Of a stretch of 64,000 nt of DNA, positions 1 through 11,779 are shown in pieces; position 1 is the stretch's first letter, and every line of letters begins with the position of its first letter. This DNA is from Henckelia pumila (lineage: Eukaryota > Streptophyta > Magnoliopsida > Lamiales > Gesneriaceae), in assembly GCF_033568475.1 (NCBI RefSeq), contig NC_133121.1:81426589-81490588 (forward strand). Reading direction: 5' to 3'. The position numbers were made by a program, and so were the translations under genes. The notes below the pieces were generated by a model. That model worked only from the letters and a program-made list of their open reading frames with translations. It searched no databases and had not been told where the DNA came from.

Positions 1-1
1 A

Positions 2-1453
2 ATTGTTCCAATAGGGTGTAAATGGATCTACAAAAGAAAGCTTGGGCCTGATGGTAAGGTATTGACCTACAAGGCGCGATTGGTGGCGAAAGGTTATACT
101 CAAAGGCAAGGAGTTGACTATGATGAAACCTTTTCACCAGTTGCTATGTTCAAGTCCATAAGAATCCTTATTGCCATAGCTGCATGGTATGACTATGAGA
201 TATGGCAAATGGATGTGAAGACTGCTTTTCTTAATGGAGACATTAAGGAAGAAATCTATATGAAGCAGCCTGAGGGGTACACATCCATGGGAAGCGAGCA
301 TAAGGTATGCAAGCTTCAGAGATCAATTTATAGTCTAAAACAAGCATCAAGAAGTTGGAACCAGAAATTTGATGAAACAATTAAAGATTTTGGTTTCATC
401 AAGAACCCGGAGGAACCTTGCGTGTACAAGAAAGTAGTTAAGGATGCGGTGACATTCTTAGTACTTTATGTTGATGACATCCTACTCATTGGGAATGATG
501 TAGGGATGTTGCAGTCAACAAAGATATGCTTATCAGGTAGATTTTCGATGAAGGATTTGGGAGAGGCATCCTACATTCTTGGGATACAGATCTATAGAGA
601 TAGGTCTAAGAGAATGATAGGACTCACTCAATCAACCTACATCGATACCATATTGAAACGGTTTACAATGGATGGGTCCAAAAGAGGACATCTACCCATG
701 TGTCATGGAGTTTCTCTATCCAAGTCTATGTGTCCCAAGACTGATGAAGAGATAGAGAATATGACACATGTACCATATGCGTCAGCTATGGGTAGTATCA
801 TGTATGGGATGATATCTACCAGACCGGATGTAGCATTTGCTCTGAGTGTCACGAGCAGATATCAGTCTAATCCTGGTCAAATGCATTGGAAAGCCGTGAA
901 GGACATTCTTAAGTACTTGCGAAGGACTAAGAATATGTTCATGGTTTATGGAGGACGAGAACTCAAATTAGAAGGCTATACCGACTCTAGCTTCCAAAGT
1001 GATGTGGATGACTCGAAGTCAACCTCTGGATTTGTGTTCATGCTCAATGGCGGTGCTGTCTCTTGGAAGAGTTCCAAGCAGGACACCACAGCGGATTCCA
1101 CCACTGAGGCTGAATACATTGCAGCATCAGCTGCTGCTAAAGAGGCCGTTTGGATGAGGAAGTTCGTCCAAGAGTTGGGCGTCATTCCTGAATTTGTTGG
1201 TCCAGTCCCGGTGTACTGTGACAACACGGGTGCCGTTGCTCAAGCAAAGGAACCAAGGTCTCATCAAAGATCCAAACACGTACTGAGGAAATACCACATA
1301 ATCCGGGAGATTGTGGAAAGAGGAGACATCATTGTCGAACGAGTGGCCTCTGCAGACAATATCGCTGATCCGCTTACTAAGCCCTTGCCAGGACCATTGT
1401 TTGACAAACATCGCGAAGCAATGGGTCTACGTAGTATGACTAGTTGGCTATAG
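2..1453 (+). CDS. Copia pol: reverse transcriptase and RNase H (5'-partial)
   Basis: This is the C-terminal 483 residues of a Copia Gag-Pol polyprotein, open from base 2 to the TAG at 1451-1453. The N-terminal part carries the RT fingers and palm (KARLVAKGYTQ, then QMDVKTAFLNG), followed by the catalytic YVDD box at 467-478 and the thumb/connection. The C-terminal part is the Copia RNase H ([19 protein letters not shown], then a CDN motif and a final ADPLTKPLP tail). The protein would copy element RNA into cDNA inside cytoplasmic particles. No stop or frameshift is present, so this half could still be functional; the upstream half is outside the window. The stop lies 14 bases before the LTR, which is normal for this superfamily. 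Confidence 0.93.
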   Translation: MVPIGCKWIYKRKLGPDGKVLTYKARLVAKGYTQRQGVDYDETFSPVAMFKSIRILIAIAAWYDYEIWQMDVKTAFLNGDIKEEIYMKQPEGYTSMGSEHKVCKLQRSIYSLKQASRSWNQKFDETIKDFGFIKNPEEPCVYKKVVKDAVTFLVLYVDDILLIGNDVGMLQSTKICLSGRFSMKDLGEASYILGIQIYRDRSKRMIGLTQSTYIDTILKRFTMDGSKRGHLPMCHGVSLSKSMCPKTDEEIENMTHVPYASAMGSIMYGMISTRPDVAFALSVTSRYQSNPGQMHWKAVKDILKYLRRTKNMFMVYGGRELKLEGYTDSSFQSDVDDSKSTSGFVFMLNGGAVSWKSSKQDTTADSTTEAEYIAASAAAKEAVWMRKFVQELGVIPEFVGPVPVYCDNTGAVAQAKEPRSHQRSKHVLRKYHIIREIVERGDIIVERVASADNIADPLTKPLPGPLFDKHREAMGLRSMTSWL

Positions 1454-1454
1454 G

Positions 1455-1467
1455 GCAAGTGGGAGAT
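1455..1467 (+). other. Polypurine tract of the Copia element
   Basis: The purine-rich stretch GCAAGTGGGAGAT sits directly before the LTR start TGTAAGAG. It is the expected primer site for plus-strand DNA synthesis. The same motif is found at the matching place in the minus-strand copy (16519-16533). Confidence 0.8.
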
Positions 1468-3331
1468 TGTAAGAGTGGGTGCCCAGTGAGCCAACTGTGT
1501 GGCTATGGGCTTTGATGACTCTTTGTATAAACAATCTTTTGTTTAATATTATTTACACTTTTATGGCAATGACTTTATATTACTTCATATTGTTATATTG
1601 TGATATACTATTGTTGTTTTGATAAAGACCTTGAATATACTATAGTGTATGTAAGATGTGGTAGAACATGGTGATGTCTATCATGAAATACATCTTATAG
1701 TCACTGTATATTCTAAAAAAACCGTTCCTAGTCGATTGAGCCGTCCGATAATAAGGATAAGGATCGCTCGAGTTTGAGACTAGCATTTGCGATGCGGAGT
1801 ACCACGTTTCATTGGTAGGGAACATGGAGATGTTCGAAGCATGCAAATGGATATTCATAGGATGAATAATCGAACTACCCTATCCGGACTTTCCAAGTGG
1901 TTATCACTTATCGAGTGGATAAAGTCCGCGGTTTTGGTTGTACACCATTAGTCCTTACGACTTGAAACATCATGGAGACTCTATATGCTAGTGCTGTGCT
2001 TTGACTCGTTTACCGACTCTATGGGGGTCATCAGGTGTCGAGATTGGGTACAGTTACGACACATATAGGAGTCAATGCATTGTTGTCAAGGATTCACCAC
2101 ATACTTGCGAGTGTGGATATCCTATGCGATCTGAGGAGATATTAGTGTGACAAATCTCTGGCCAGAGTACTTGATGTGATTTAAGAAATGGTTTCTTAGT
2201 AGCACATGCGATGTCACTAATTTGATCTTCAAGATGCATTGCATAGTTATCGAATCTTGAGCGACTCTCGATATACCAATGGTTGTTGATTCGATCGGGA
2301 TATATGGATGAAGGGACCGTACTGTACGCTAACCAAAATCTACTGGTTCTTGTAGGCACTATCAGTGATACCTAGGGAATCATGGGGCGATGTTGCTAGG
2401 CGCTTTACCATGATTCGTTGGGCAAGTCGGAAAGTGTTGTTCCGAGTCACAAGGAGTTGTGAGCCCACGGCTAGCTGTATCCCTGAACCATTGAGGGTCA
2501 CACAGTGTAATGGAGTTTTAATCCCCGTTGAGATAGTTAAATTTAAAGAGTTAAATTTAATGAACTAAGGAGTTGGACTTCTTAAATAAGAGTAAGGGAG
2601 TAGGATTTCCTAAAATGACATAGGGATGGACATTTTAGGAAACCACTGAATTCGGATTCAGGAAAATTTATTTTGACTTTAAAATGTGCAGAAATGGTTT
2701 CTGTGCACATTGGTAAAATCGGTTTATCAATTGGAGTCACGATGAATTTTATATTAATTTCTGAACGAGCGGGCTTTGCTTGTCGGGCCTCAACTTATGA
2801 CTAATGGGCCCTAAGGTGTTAGTGGCCTGCATTATAAATAAGTTATTTCAGTACAGAAATTAAACACAACAGCTCATTATTTTTGAGAAGCAAAAATCGA
2901 AAACCCTAGCCTCTCAAAGAAATAATCGGCCGACCTCCCATACTCTGCCCGAGAAATTTCGGTCTGTGATTTTGAATCGCAGTCAGGAATAACGAATCAG
3001 ATTCGTTTAATCTCTTCGCAGAAAACTTCTGATAGATTTTCTAGTGCAATCTATCAGAGGGATTTAAACCCTATTCGTGGACCTGATTGAAGGAGTTCAT
3101 CGGTTCCTGGGAGAGACAACAAGAGCAGATTAATTCTGTTGGTGTCCATTAATCTCGCTTCGAGATTGAAGGTAAAATTTAATTAATTGTTATTTGAATT
3201 TTACACACACAATAATTTAATCGTTGAATGGTTGATACCCACACCATGGAATTGTTCCATGATAAAAATTTTAAACTTCCGCTGCACCGGGTATCAATCG
3301 TGATTGATCTGACCGCCAGTTTTTTTCAACA
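1468..3331 (+). repeat. 3' LTR of Copia element (1.86 kb)
   Basis: The LTR begins TGTAAGAGTGGG and ends TTTCAACA, with TG...CA ends. It is long for a Copia LTR and nearly identical in its first 1.1 kb to the solo LTR at 12534-14469. It aligns in reverse to both LTRs of the element at 14689-24074. ORFs of 65-95 codons inside it recur in the other LTR copies at the same place and are not genes. Because the 5' end of the element is outside the window the target duplication cannot be checked. Confidence 0.9.
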
Positions 3332-4783
3332 GCTTGGTCGAACTCCCGATCTACCGAGATCCCGTGGCCGAGCTCCCGAGCCGACCTAGAAAATATGGTG
3401 AGAAAGCTTGGACGAGCTCCTGATTTACTGAGCTCCTGTGGCCGAGCTCCCGAACCAACCTGGCAAATATGGCGAGGGAGGTTGGCCGAGCCCCGAGCTT
3501 CTGAGGTCAAGCTCCTCATCCGACCCTAGATTGAGAACCTTCGAGCTTAGGGTCATCGATAAACTGAGCTAATCTCTTTCCGGGGTATCAATATGCATTA
3601 CATAACTACATCGATACACATGAGTCAATTCGTCCGTCCCAGACATTAAAATTTGAAACTTTTTCCGATAGAACATCTTGAAAATGCTTAAAATAACTTA
3701 AAATATCATAAACTTGAATTTTGGACTTTATTTGCGAAAAATAAAAAAAATGGACAGATATATTTGGCTCGATGCGCGCCCAAGAGCACACCCACACTCG
3801 GGCGCCCAAAAACGGTCTCTCGAGCGTGCGGTCCCCTGCCTGGGAGACAGGCAGCGGCGCACAGGCGCTCCTCGTGACTTCCTCAGTCCTTTTCGACTCT
3901 TTTTCACCCAAAAACATTTCATAACTGAAAATTAATAACCTTAGACATGCAAAATCTTCAAAACTCAAAAAGGATTAGCCCAAAAACGACCAACATCAAA
4001 CAATTTGATTCAAACTTTACGTCTAAAACACTCACACCAAAAGTTCTGAATTTTGCACGACTAAATCCATGAATCTAAATAAACTTTAACCAAAGATATC
4101 AGGAACGATTCACAATTCATGACTCTATATCAAACTCGTGAAATCTTCATAAATCATGAATCAATCAACATATATTCACATAGGGTTCATATCAAATTAC
4201 ATATACCCTTGAATGGAAGTTTCAAAAGGTTAAAAACTTGCCTGATTGGTAAGTTTTGGAATTAACCTGCAACGTTGGGAGCGATCTGACCTCGAACGGA
4301 GGAGAACTTGATTCTAACATTGGATGCAGTTTGAACGTAAATAAAGGGAAAGGGAAGAAGAGGGAGTCTAGGAGAGAAAAGAATGAAAGAAAACTTTTGA
4401 CGCAGATTTGTTTGTGACTAATGGTCCTGAAAGTCGGCCCATTAGTCTCAAACACTAAATTTTCAGAATTAAATTTGCGCAACTATTAAAATAACACTGA
4501 ACCAAATTTAAATTTAATTTAAACATGAAGCACTTTTCTTTTAACTTGTTCGAATGTCAGTCTCGTCCCTTTAGTACTGAATAAATTCAAAACCTGAAAA
4601 TATTCAACTAACTTGCAAAATATTAATATCAGGCATATCATAACAATGACATAAATTAATCATAACACTTAAATTTCATAAATTAAATTCATAAATCAAA
4701 CATATCAATTAAGTATCATGCATAAAATCATATAAATCATTTTAAATTTTCATGATCGAGCTAGTGGACTTTTGGACCTTACA
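3332..4783. repeat. Decayed LTR-like repeat with GC-rich internal part
   Basis: No gene is visible here. Bases 3345-3500 hold a degenerate direct repeat built on GGCCGAGCTCCCGA. Bases 3770-3880 are GC-rich with short inverted motifs around a GGCGCCC core. The block ends in GGACCTTACA at 4783, which read on the minus strand gives TGTAAGGTCC, a common start of plant Gypsy LTRs. I therefore read it as an old LTR in minus orientation with an unresolved left edge. The two overlapping ORFs near 3606-3968 have no recognisable domain. Confidence 0.4.
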
Positions 4784-5550
4784 AAGATCACTCAAAATGA
4801 ACAAAAAAACGAGACTCGCACACACATTTCACATTTCAAATGTGAAATATGATGACCTATTTATAGGCAATGTTCATAAGCTCCGATTCCTAGATCAGAA
4901 GATCCGATCCTGCATGTCTTGATACGTATTTGGACATCTGTCTTAGGAATTCCGATCGCCATTGGACGATCTGATCCCACACTTTGGATGCTCCAATATC
5001 ACATGCATCTTACGTGTCAATAACACTTTGACACCTCACTAGACTGGTGTAGTTTGGACAATCTGATCCCCTTCAGAGGTTTCGAACTCGCCACTTGTAA
5101 ACCTATTTTAATTTGACACCTCATTTGTGTACGTGTCTGTTGGAGTTTGAAAACTTTGAACATGATTCATAAGATCCGAAGGCTCCCTGTGCTTCTGAAC
5201 AGGTTCGTCGTTCCGAATTTTGCACTAAACTTTTATAAAGTTTAACCGATTTTAGGACATGATTGACACATATCATGTCTACCCTTAGTTTTAAGTGTTA
5301 TCTTGATGAAAATACCATCTCGATCAGAATATATAAATGTTTAGAACTAAAGAAAACACTGAATGTGATACTCTTATCGCATACGGTAAAACTTAAAGAT
5401 TTAAAATTGTTTGTAATGGGCTAGAATTGACTTAAGTATATAGTAAATTGGGTTAATCAATTTCGTAAAATGCGGATGAATACGAATAATTTCTATAGGA
5501 AAACCTATTGTGGAGTTGCGCTTACGCGAGCTTGGGCCCAACAGTAACAG
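4784..5550 (-). repeat. Decayed LTR-like sequence, related to 10836-11243
   Basis: This stretch has the same style of composition as the Gypsy LTR further right: repeated GATCCGA/GCTCCGAT words, a CTATTTATAGGCA motif, and AATC-rich flanks. No ORF or coding similarity is visible. It is probably a diverged LTR fragment of the same family, ending before the promoter region of the gene at 5780. Confidence 0.4.
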
Positions 5551-5779
5551 TGACACTTAAAAAAAAAATGTTAACTATAAAAAAAACCGGGCTTTTAAGA
5601 ATGACAAAAATCCGAAAGTAGAATATCTAAAGATTGAGCCAGATGATATTTGGCATAGCTCCACACCATCCATTTGCCTGTTAGCCTTGGAACTCCATTT
5701 CCATTCAGCTGCATAAACCCATGGAGAACATCTTAATGCTCGGCTCGTAGAAGATATTACGAAATATTCTCTCGTTTTC

Positions 5780-7733
5780 ATGGCTGTTTCGATGAATTCA
5801 GTCATCAGCTTCAACCCCCTAGTATGTCTTTCTTCTCTTGTTTGATTCTTGGATTTTGTTATCTGGGCTGGCTTTCCTTTGGTTTGATAATTGAGTTATT
5901 GCGCTTTTTGTTCTTTTTTTTCCTTTATCTTGGGCTTCTGATGCATTTCATTTTGTCGGATAAGGAAGTTGGGCATTATTTAGGATTATTGTATTCTTGA
6001 TTTTGCCATTTCTTAAGTTAAGTTTATTTCTTTCAGCCCGAATCTAACATTGCCAAAAAAAAAAAATTATTTTTTTTAAAAAAAAGCTCGATGAATTTTT
6101 CTTTCTAGATTTAATGTTTATTCGGTTGATGAACTTCTGAATTCTAGACTTAAAGTTTTGTGTTATATAATTGGTCTTGATATTGATGGTTTTAGTATTG
6201 GACGGATTCGTGTGCCACTCAGTAATTTATATTGATATAACATATTCTTTTGAATGCTAACATGTGAAGTCGTCTAGTTGTTTCCTAATGGAAAGAAAAA
6301 TCAAGCCTTTCCTGTGCGTTTCGAGCGACTGAAATTTTGCTGCCCTTTTGTCTTGTCGGATGCTGCACATCAAATATTATCTACTAATCGGGACTTGATG
6401 AGATTAGAAGGAGAATTTGTAGGCTGTTTATGTACTTGGAAATAGCCCGAAAATCCTGAATACTAAAATTGTGTTATTTGCTTCAGAGTATCCTAGGCTA
6501 GAAAGTGACCGGCGAAACCATGCCAAGATCCTGAATGCTAGAATTTTATATTGCACTGTATCGTTGCACAATGAGCATATTGTTCAGTTATGGGAAATCT
6601 TTGTGGTTCATGTCTTTGGCATATTCAATTCAATATCCGATTCTCAGGATATATGGTACAGTTAGCATGTCCGAGGATAATTTTATTCATCAGTTGGTAC
6701 TACCACATAAGTTTTGTGCTGGCGTTGATAACAGTTTTTCCGTTTTGACCCATACCTACTTGAGGCTATGAAACTTTCATATAGTTTTCTGCTAGATCAA
6801 CATCCATGTTATCAAATATTATTAGATATTCTGAACAGCAGCTGTGTTTATTGAAGCCATAGATCAACACAAACGACATTTTATGTAATCATGATTTATA
6901 GAGGTCACTGCAAAGCTTATTACTGGTTTACACTTGACCTTATCTGTAGAAATCTTGATTCCTAACATAATATTAACATCAAATACAATGCTGATGTTAT
7001 CTTTCTTTTCTCTGTACAAAAGTTGCAGGCTCGCTACCAGCCGTTCACGACTGCTAATACTAAAGCATTACCACTGAAGATTCCCTCCATCACATCTCCC
7101 TCCAGTACGATTGGATCAAGAAATTTTCAAAACCGAAAAATATCAAGATTCCATCTTTTAGTTACCGAAGGAGATCAAGTTGCCACAGCAACCGATGAAA
7201 ATGATTCTAAAACTCTGGAAGAATCTTATTCCAATAACGGGTCGTTTCTAAAATCTTCAGCAGCAGAAGATGAAGCTCGACCTGTCGATGAACCTGGATT
7301 GGCATCTCGAATTTCCGAGGATTCTAATTCATCACTCGGTCCAAAGAACCTGAACCAGGATACATCTGAATCCAAGTCAAACTCAGTCATGAAAAAATCC
7401 CCATTAACGGCAAGAGAGAGGCTTCGAGCAGCCAGGGTGCTGAGCCGCTACACAGAAACGAAGCCATCTAAGCCTGAGCTTGGGAGTAAATTACTTGAGG
7501 CTTTACAAGAAAGTGACAAAGGAAAAAAACGCCCGGGACTTCCTCAAGCACCTACAAATTTGTTCGACGACAGCAAAAGGGGATTGTCAAAGGGAGGTTG
7601 GACTATAAATATTATTCCAGGCGGTATGGACGTATTTCTCATCATCCTTTCCTTTGTTCTTATTAGCTCCGTGATGTTTGCAACAACATATGTCGTGTGG
7701 AAAGTTGGTGCTATTCATTTTAATGAATACTAA
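5780..7733 (+). CDS. Plastid-targeted single-pass membrane protein of unknown function (2 exons)
   Basis: Proposed CDS is join(5780..5821, 7029..7733), 248 residues. Exon 1 is 14 codons (MAVSMNSVISFNPL) and ends at donor GTATGT; exon 2 starts after a TTGCAG acceptor. Both junctions are phase 0 and the join reads ...FNPLARYQPF. The N-terminus is rich in Ser, Thr and Ala and poor in acidic residues, as in chloroplast transit peptides. Residues about 45-130 are acidic, Ser-rich and look disordered. A basic block near 137-155 (SPLTARERLRAARVLSRY) is followed by a GKKRPGLPQAPTNLFDD motif and one hydrophobic helix at about 215-237, with a short tail ending HFNEY. I see no enzyme motif. It resembles small plant-conserved envelope or thylakoid proteins, but I cannot name it. 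The 1.2-kb intron holds short ORFs that I regard as noise. Confidence 0.8.
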
Positions 7734-8599
7734 GGTTCTTTCTGTGTGCCTTCTCTGACTCGAAAATAAAGAGGAACCAGGTTGCAGATATTACATGTGC
7801 TTTTCTTTCCCATATTTGTGATTATACTGATATGTTTGCAAAATCAAGCTTGGCCAATGTCTGCAAATCAAGATTTTGTTTAGAATTATTGTTCACAATG
7901 GTATGTTATTTGTCTATTTTTTAGTCCAGAGACTTTTCAAGTTCTAATGATAATCTTAGAAGTTGGTCCCTGTTTTCCTCCTAGTTCATTTTTACTCGGT
8001 GTTGATATGGGATCAAAAAATGATAATGTGGTGTCGAAAATGGATGATACGACACTGGTAATCGTGACATGATGCGATGATGTCTGGTGAAAAAATAACT
8101 AGTTAAAAACGAAAACAACAAACAATCTATTAGACTAAAACCGCAATATAAAAATAATAAATTGAGAAGTTACAAGTTTAAAATGATAATCTTGTCACGC
8201 TTTAAGGGAGTGTTTGCAAAAGATGTTTTTTTTTATGTTTTTACAAAAGTGATTAAATGTATAAATTATGAAGCAAACAAAAATTAGAAGCTGGTTGTGT
8301 TTGTAAACGAAAGTGAAATATTTTGAAAATGAGAAGTGGGTATTATGTGATAAATAAGCGATTGTACTACTAAGTTATTTTTGTTTTTTACCGGAATCAC
8401 TTTTGTCAAAGCAAAATCAACATTAACCAACTCAAAATAAATCAAAATCAACTAGATTTTAGATTTTATTTAAATTAATCACAAGCTAACACTTTATCTT
8501 AGTTTAAAAAGCATAAAAAAGTTATTTTGTCAAGTCAAAAGTCAATAATAATTTGTTTTAGTGATTACAAACGTTCACTAATTCAACTTGGGGAATTAT
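7734..8599 (+). other. 3' UTR with poly(A) signal, then AT-rich intergenic DNA
   Basis: An AATAAA at 7765-7770, 32 bases after the stop codon at 7733, is a good near-upstream element for the gene at 5780. The remainder is AT-rich with no ORF over 60 codons, no clear terminal repeats and no RNA gene that I can see. Confidence 0.5.
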
Positions 8600-9526
8600 T
8601 GGATTATTTTTATGGTAAACTACTCGATTTCTCAAATACATCAAGGTTTAGTACCAGTAAGGTAAAACCTAGTGGCTAACCCTACAATCCTGCATTGGTC
8701 ACCACCTAATCTCCAAATTCCCGGAAGAACTACCTGCAACTGCCTTGTCGAATGGGGTGTTTAAACAAACAGAAAAAAATAATTGAACGTGAGCGTGAAC
8801 ATTCAGCACGAGAGTATGAGTATACAAATACTACATGAGCATAAATTCAAGTGTACGGGTACCAAGACTCGAGGTCAAGAACTGACTTTTGCCCTAGGTA
8901 CGTAGCACACTGCGCCGTCGCATCAAGCAGTGGCTCACATACCCGACAGTGGAATAATGGTGACCTGACACTATTTCACGTGTTCAACCATCCACTAACA
9001 AGATAGTGTAAGAACCCTACTACATGATATTACAAGGATACAAGCTCAAGATTGCATGAAGCATAATAACATGTCATAATATTTAACTAAAATCATGTTA
9101 TATAATCAATGCAACACATAATATATGCATACTTAGTCAGGATATATCGGACAGTACTTTCGTACCTTACTGAGGCAGTCCTAGAAGCATACATCTAGGT
9201 TCCAAGCCTATCATCAGCACTACAATACAAAATGCTTATGCATTATAAACTTGATCTAAAAGTCTTGACTAAGCTATTGCATACTCTTTAATATTTATAA
9301 GATCTTGGGAGAAACTCTGTCTGTCGTCAGCCCGCTGATGTTGATTGACCCAGAACTTGGGCACAACTCCGCTACGACCCCGGAGCACCTCGCCTAAGCT
9401 TCGGACCACGCTTAGGAAGGCTGGAAACCCTTATTTATACTAAGAAGGCGAGAGAGAAGAAGTGAATTGGAAAATCAAATTTGAGCCTCTGACCCCCTAT
9501 TTATAGACAACGATCGGAAGCTTCGA

Positions 9527-10835
9527 TGTCACGCCCCGAGACCGAGTCGTGCCATCGACGTTGTTTCAAATTCACACAAATTATAAAACAACAAGCCTCG
9601 TAGTACAGTATAAACCAAACCAGTATTTTCTCATAAATAAAAGTTACAAAACATTGTCTTTACAACTCGATAATCCAAAATCTAATAAATAAATGCGGAA
9701 GCGACTAAAAACTTAAATAACAAAATATTATTGTAACAATCCCAAAATAAAATAACGAAATCAACTCTAAAAAAATTATTCTATCACCATCCCCAAAACA
9801 TATCTTGTTCATGTTCCTCTACATCATCATCTTCATCATCTTGGAGGGAAAAAGGTAAGGGGAAAAACACTCAGCAAGTGGGGGCCGATCGATCATACCA
9901 AAGATACATATATATATATATATATATATACATATATTTATCTCAAAACTTATAACATAATTCAAAGCATAATCATCTCATATCATGTCTCAACAAAGCA
10001 TAGCATAAACATCATCATCATAACACAAACGACATGATTTACATATGCTGGCCAGACAATGAAATTCCTCTCATTAATCATGGCTAACTGATCAGTCTAA
10101 TATATGTAATCCCTCTAAGGGATGAGGTCATGAAACGGTTATTATTACCCACCGCATAAGGGCCATAACATAACATGGTTCAAAAATTCACTTTTCACTC
10201 TTAATTCGAGTCATAACAGTGTCAAAACATACTTTTAACCAAATCATAAATCAATAACTTTGTAAGGCCTGGACCAAAACCTCAATGAAAATTCGAAAGC
10301 ACTCTCGAGACCCCCTACTCCTTTGACCAATCAGAGCAAGCCTTTTCTTTCTTTAATTTATTCCCAACTCACGAAAGTTATCTGACAAACCTTGAAAATT
10401 TTTTGCTCTCCCAAATCTCTAGGCTATCTCCACGTGTAATTAGGGAAAAGGTGATTGGCAATTCCTTAGGCCACTTGAAACCAAAAGTTGACTGACTAAC
10501 CGAAAGACAATAAAGAGAAAAGTGGACAGAAATTGACTCTATTGCTTAGGATGCTACACGAAAATATGGAGAGAAAAAAAGAGAATGAGTGATTTTTCAC
10601 TAAGCCCTGAGCCTCTATTTATAGGCACTAAAAAGGAGTTTAAGATTGACTAGGATTATGACTTTCAAAGTTTGAATGGAAAACTATCTCTCGAGATTTG
10701 ACTCCATCTAAATCTTGATCACCTATCTTATCTCTTGAAAACTAATTATCAAGATATTTTAATATACACTAATTATCACAAAAACATAATAAAATAAATA
10801 TTAACATTAATATAGGGAAAATTACGGTCTTCACA
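9527..10835 (+). repeat. Solo LTR (Gypsy-type) nested inside the older Gypsy LTR
   Basis: The block starts TGTCACGCCCCGAG and ends GTCTTCACA, giving TG...CA ends over 1309 bp with no internal retroelement genes. The flanks are TTCGA (9522-9526) and TCTGA (10836-10840). Both are one C-to-T step from TCCGA, a word common in the host LTR, so they look like a target duplication altered by deamination. It contains a TA microsatellite at 9907-9930 and a TATA-like CTATTTATAGGC near 10613-10626. Orientation is tentative. Confidence 0.7.
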
Positions 10836-11639
10836 TCTGATCTCTGCATGCATGTTACGTTTGGAACGACCAAGATCGGAAGCCTCAATCTACACTTAGG
10901 AAGCTCCGATCACCTACATGTAGCTACGTGTCTTAACATCGATGCCACGCTACAAGACACCACGATCGAAAGCTCTGATCTCTGGTAAGACGTCCGATCG
11001 TCCCGTAGCTTCCGAACCACTTCGCTTGTTCCGATCTCTTCAGAACCTTCGAACCCTCTAGGCTATGCAGTTCGGACCTTCCAAACTACCCTAACCCAAA
11101 ATGTGTTCCTTAACCATTTTTTTGGGCATTCTGGATCCGATTTCTTGATCCATTTAATCATATTAAAATATCTTAATCATGTTTTACTTAATCCAAACTT
11201 GTTTAATCAAATTAATCTTTTAAAATGGAAATGGGTTACTACATTCTCTCCCATATAAGATATTTTCGTCCTCGAACTCAATCTTATGTACTGAAATGAA
11301 CTTGTAATAGTAATTCATTATATTACATCTGAACATTTTACAAGATACATAACTGAAACTCAACGATCAATCAAACAACTCAGGATGATCTGAACTTATC
11401 CAGCTTTCTAGTTCTCAAATGGTTTCCTTCATTTTCAGTGTTGCTACTGAACAAAAGAAATGATTTTATTCCACAACGTGGCATGATTTAGAAATCATAG
11501 TTTCTCCACATATGTCAAATCTATATTCCACTGTATATAGACAACTGCAATATGTGAGGCTCGTCTGTCACAACCACCGTAGTAGTGATACTTGAAATAT
11601 CTCAAATTCAGACGATCATGTTCAACAATGTCAACAGTC

Positions 11640-11779
11640 CGTTATACTAGCTCTGGTCCTTCTACTTGTTCCTCCCCAATTTCTTTCTAGAACAGTGGAA
11701 TACGACATCTTTGCCCAAAAAATGCCTCGAATTATGTCATGCCAATACTGTAATGATAACAATTGTTGTACGCAAATTC
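11640..11779 (-). pseudogene. Gypsy integrase fragment, decayed
   Basis: Read on the minus strand from 11779, one frame gives EFAYNNCYHYSIGM, then a stop, FEAFFGQRCRIPLF, another stop, and KEIGEEQVEGPELV. This is the conserved region after the DDE core of Ty3/Gypsy integrases (EFAYNN, FEALYG, WNEVGE). The stops fall where Trp or Pro codons are expected, as after C-to-T decay. It proves that the region around it was a Gypsy pol gene. It cannot encode a working enzyme. Confidence 0.8.

Larger units (their letters stand above)
1..3331 (+). mobile_element. Copia-type LTR retrotransposon, 3' part only
   Basis: The window opens inside the pol gene of a Ty1/Copia retrotransposon. What is visible is the reverse transcriptase, the RNase H, a polypurine tract and a complete 3' LTR; the 5' LTR, gag, protease and integrase lie before base 1. 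The same family recurs as a solo LTR (12534-14469) and as a full element on the other strand (14689-24074). The visible coding part is fully open, unlike the other copy. Superfamily is certain from the order RT-RNase H-LTR and from the motifs; I did not assign a lineage. Confidence 0.93.

Noticed and set aside
976..1494. Minus-strand ORFs opposite the Copia RNase H
   Set aside because: Antisense shadows of the plus-strand pol frame.
2365..2568. ORF recurring at 2365, 13432 and, reversed, at 15399 and 22954
   Set aside because: It is conserved only because it lies in the same part of each Copia LTR; frames shift between copies and no domain is seen.
3606..3968. 120-codon minus-strand ORF with overlapping frames
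   Set aside because: It lies in repetitive GC-rich LTR-like DNA, is open in several frames at once, and shows no domain.
6471..6771. Two overlapping plus-strand ORFs in the intron of the plastid-protein gene
   Set aside because: No continuation with exon phases and no recognisable motif; the 5780/7029 splice already gives a complete protein.
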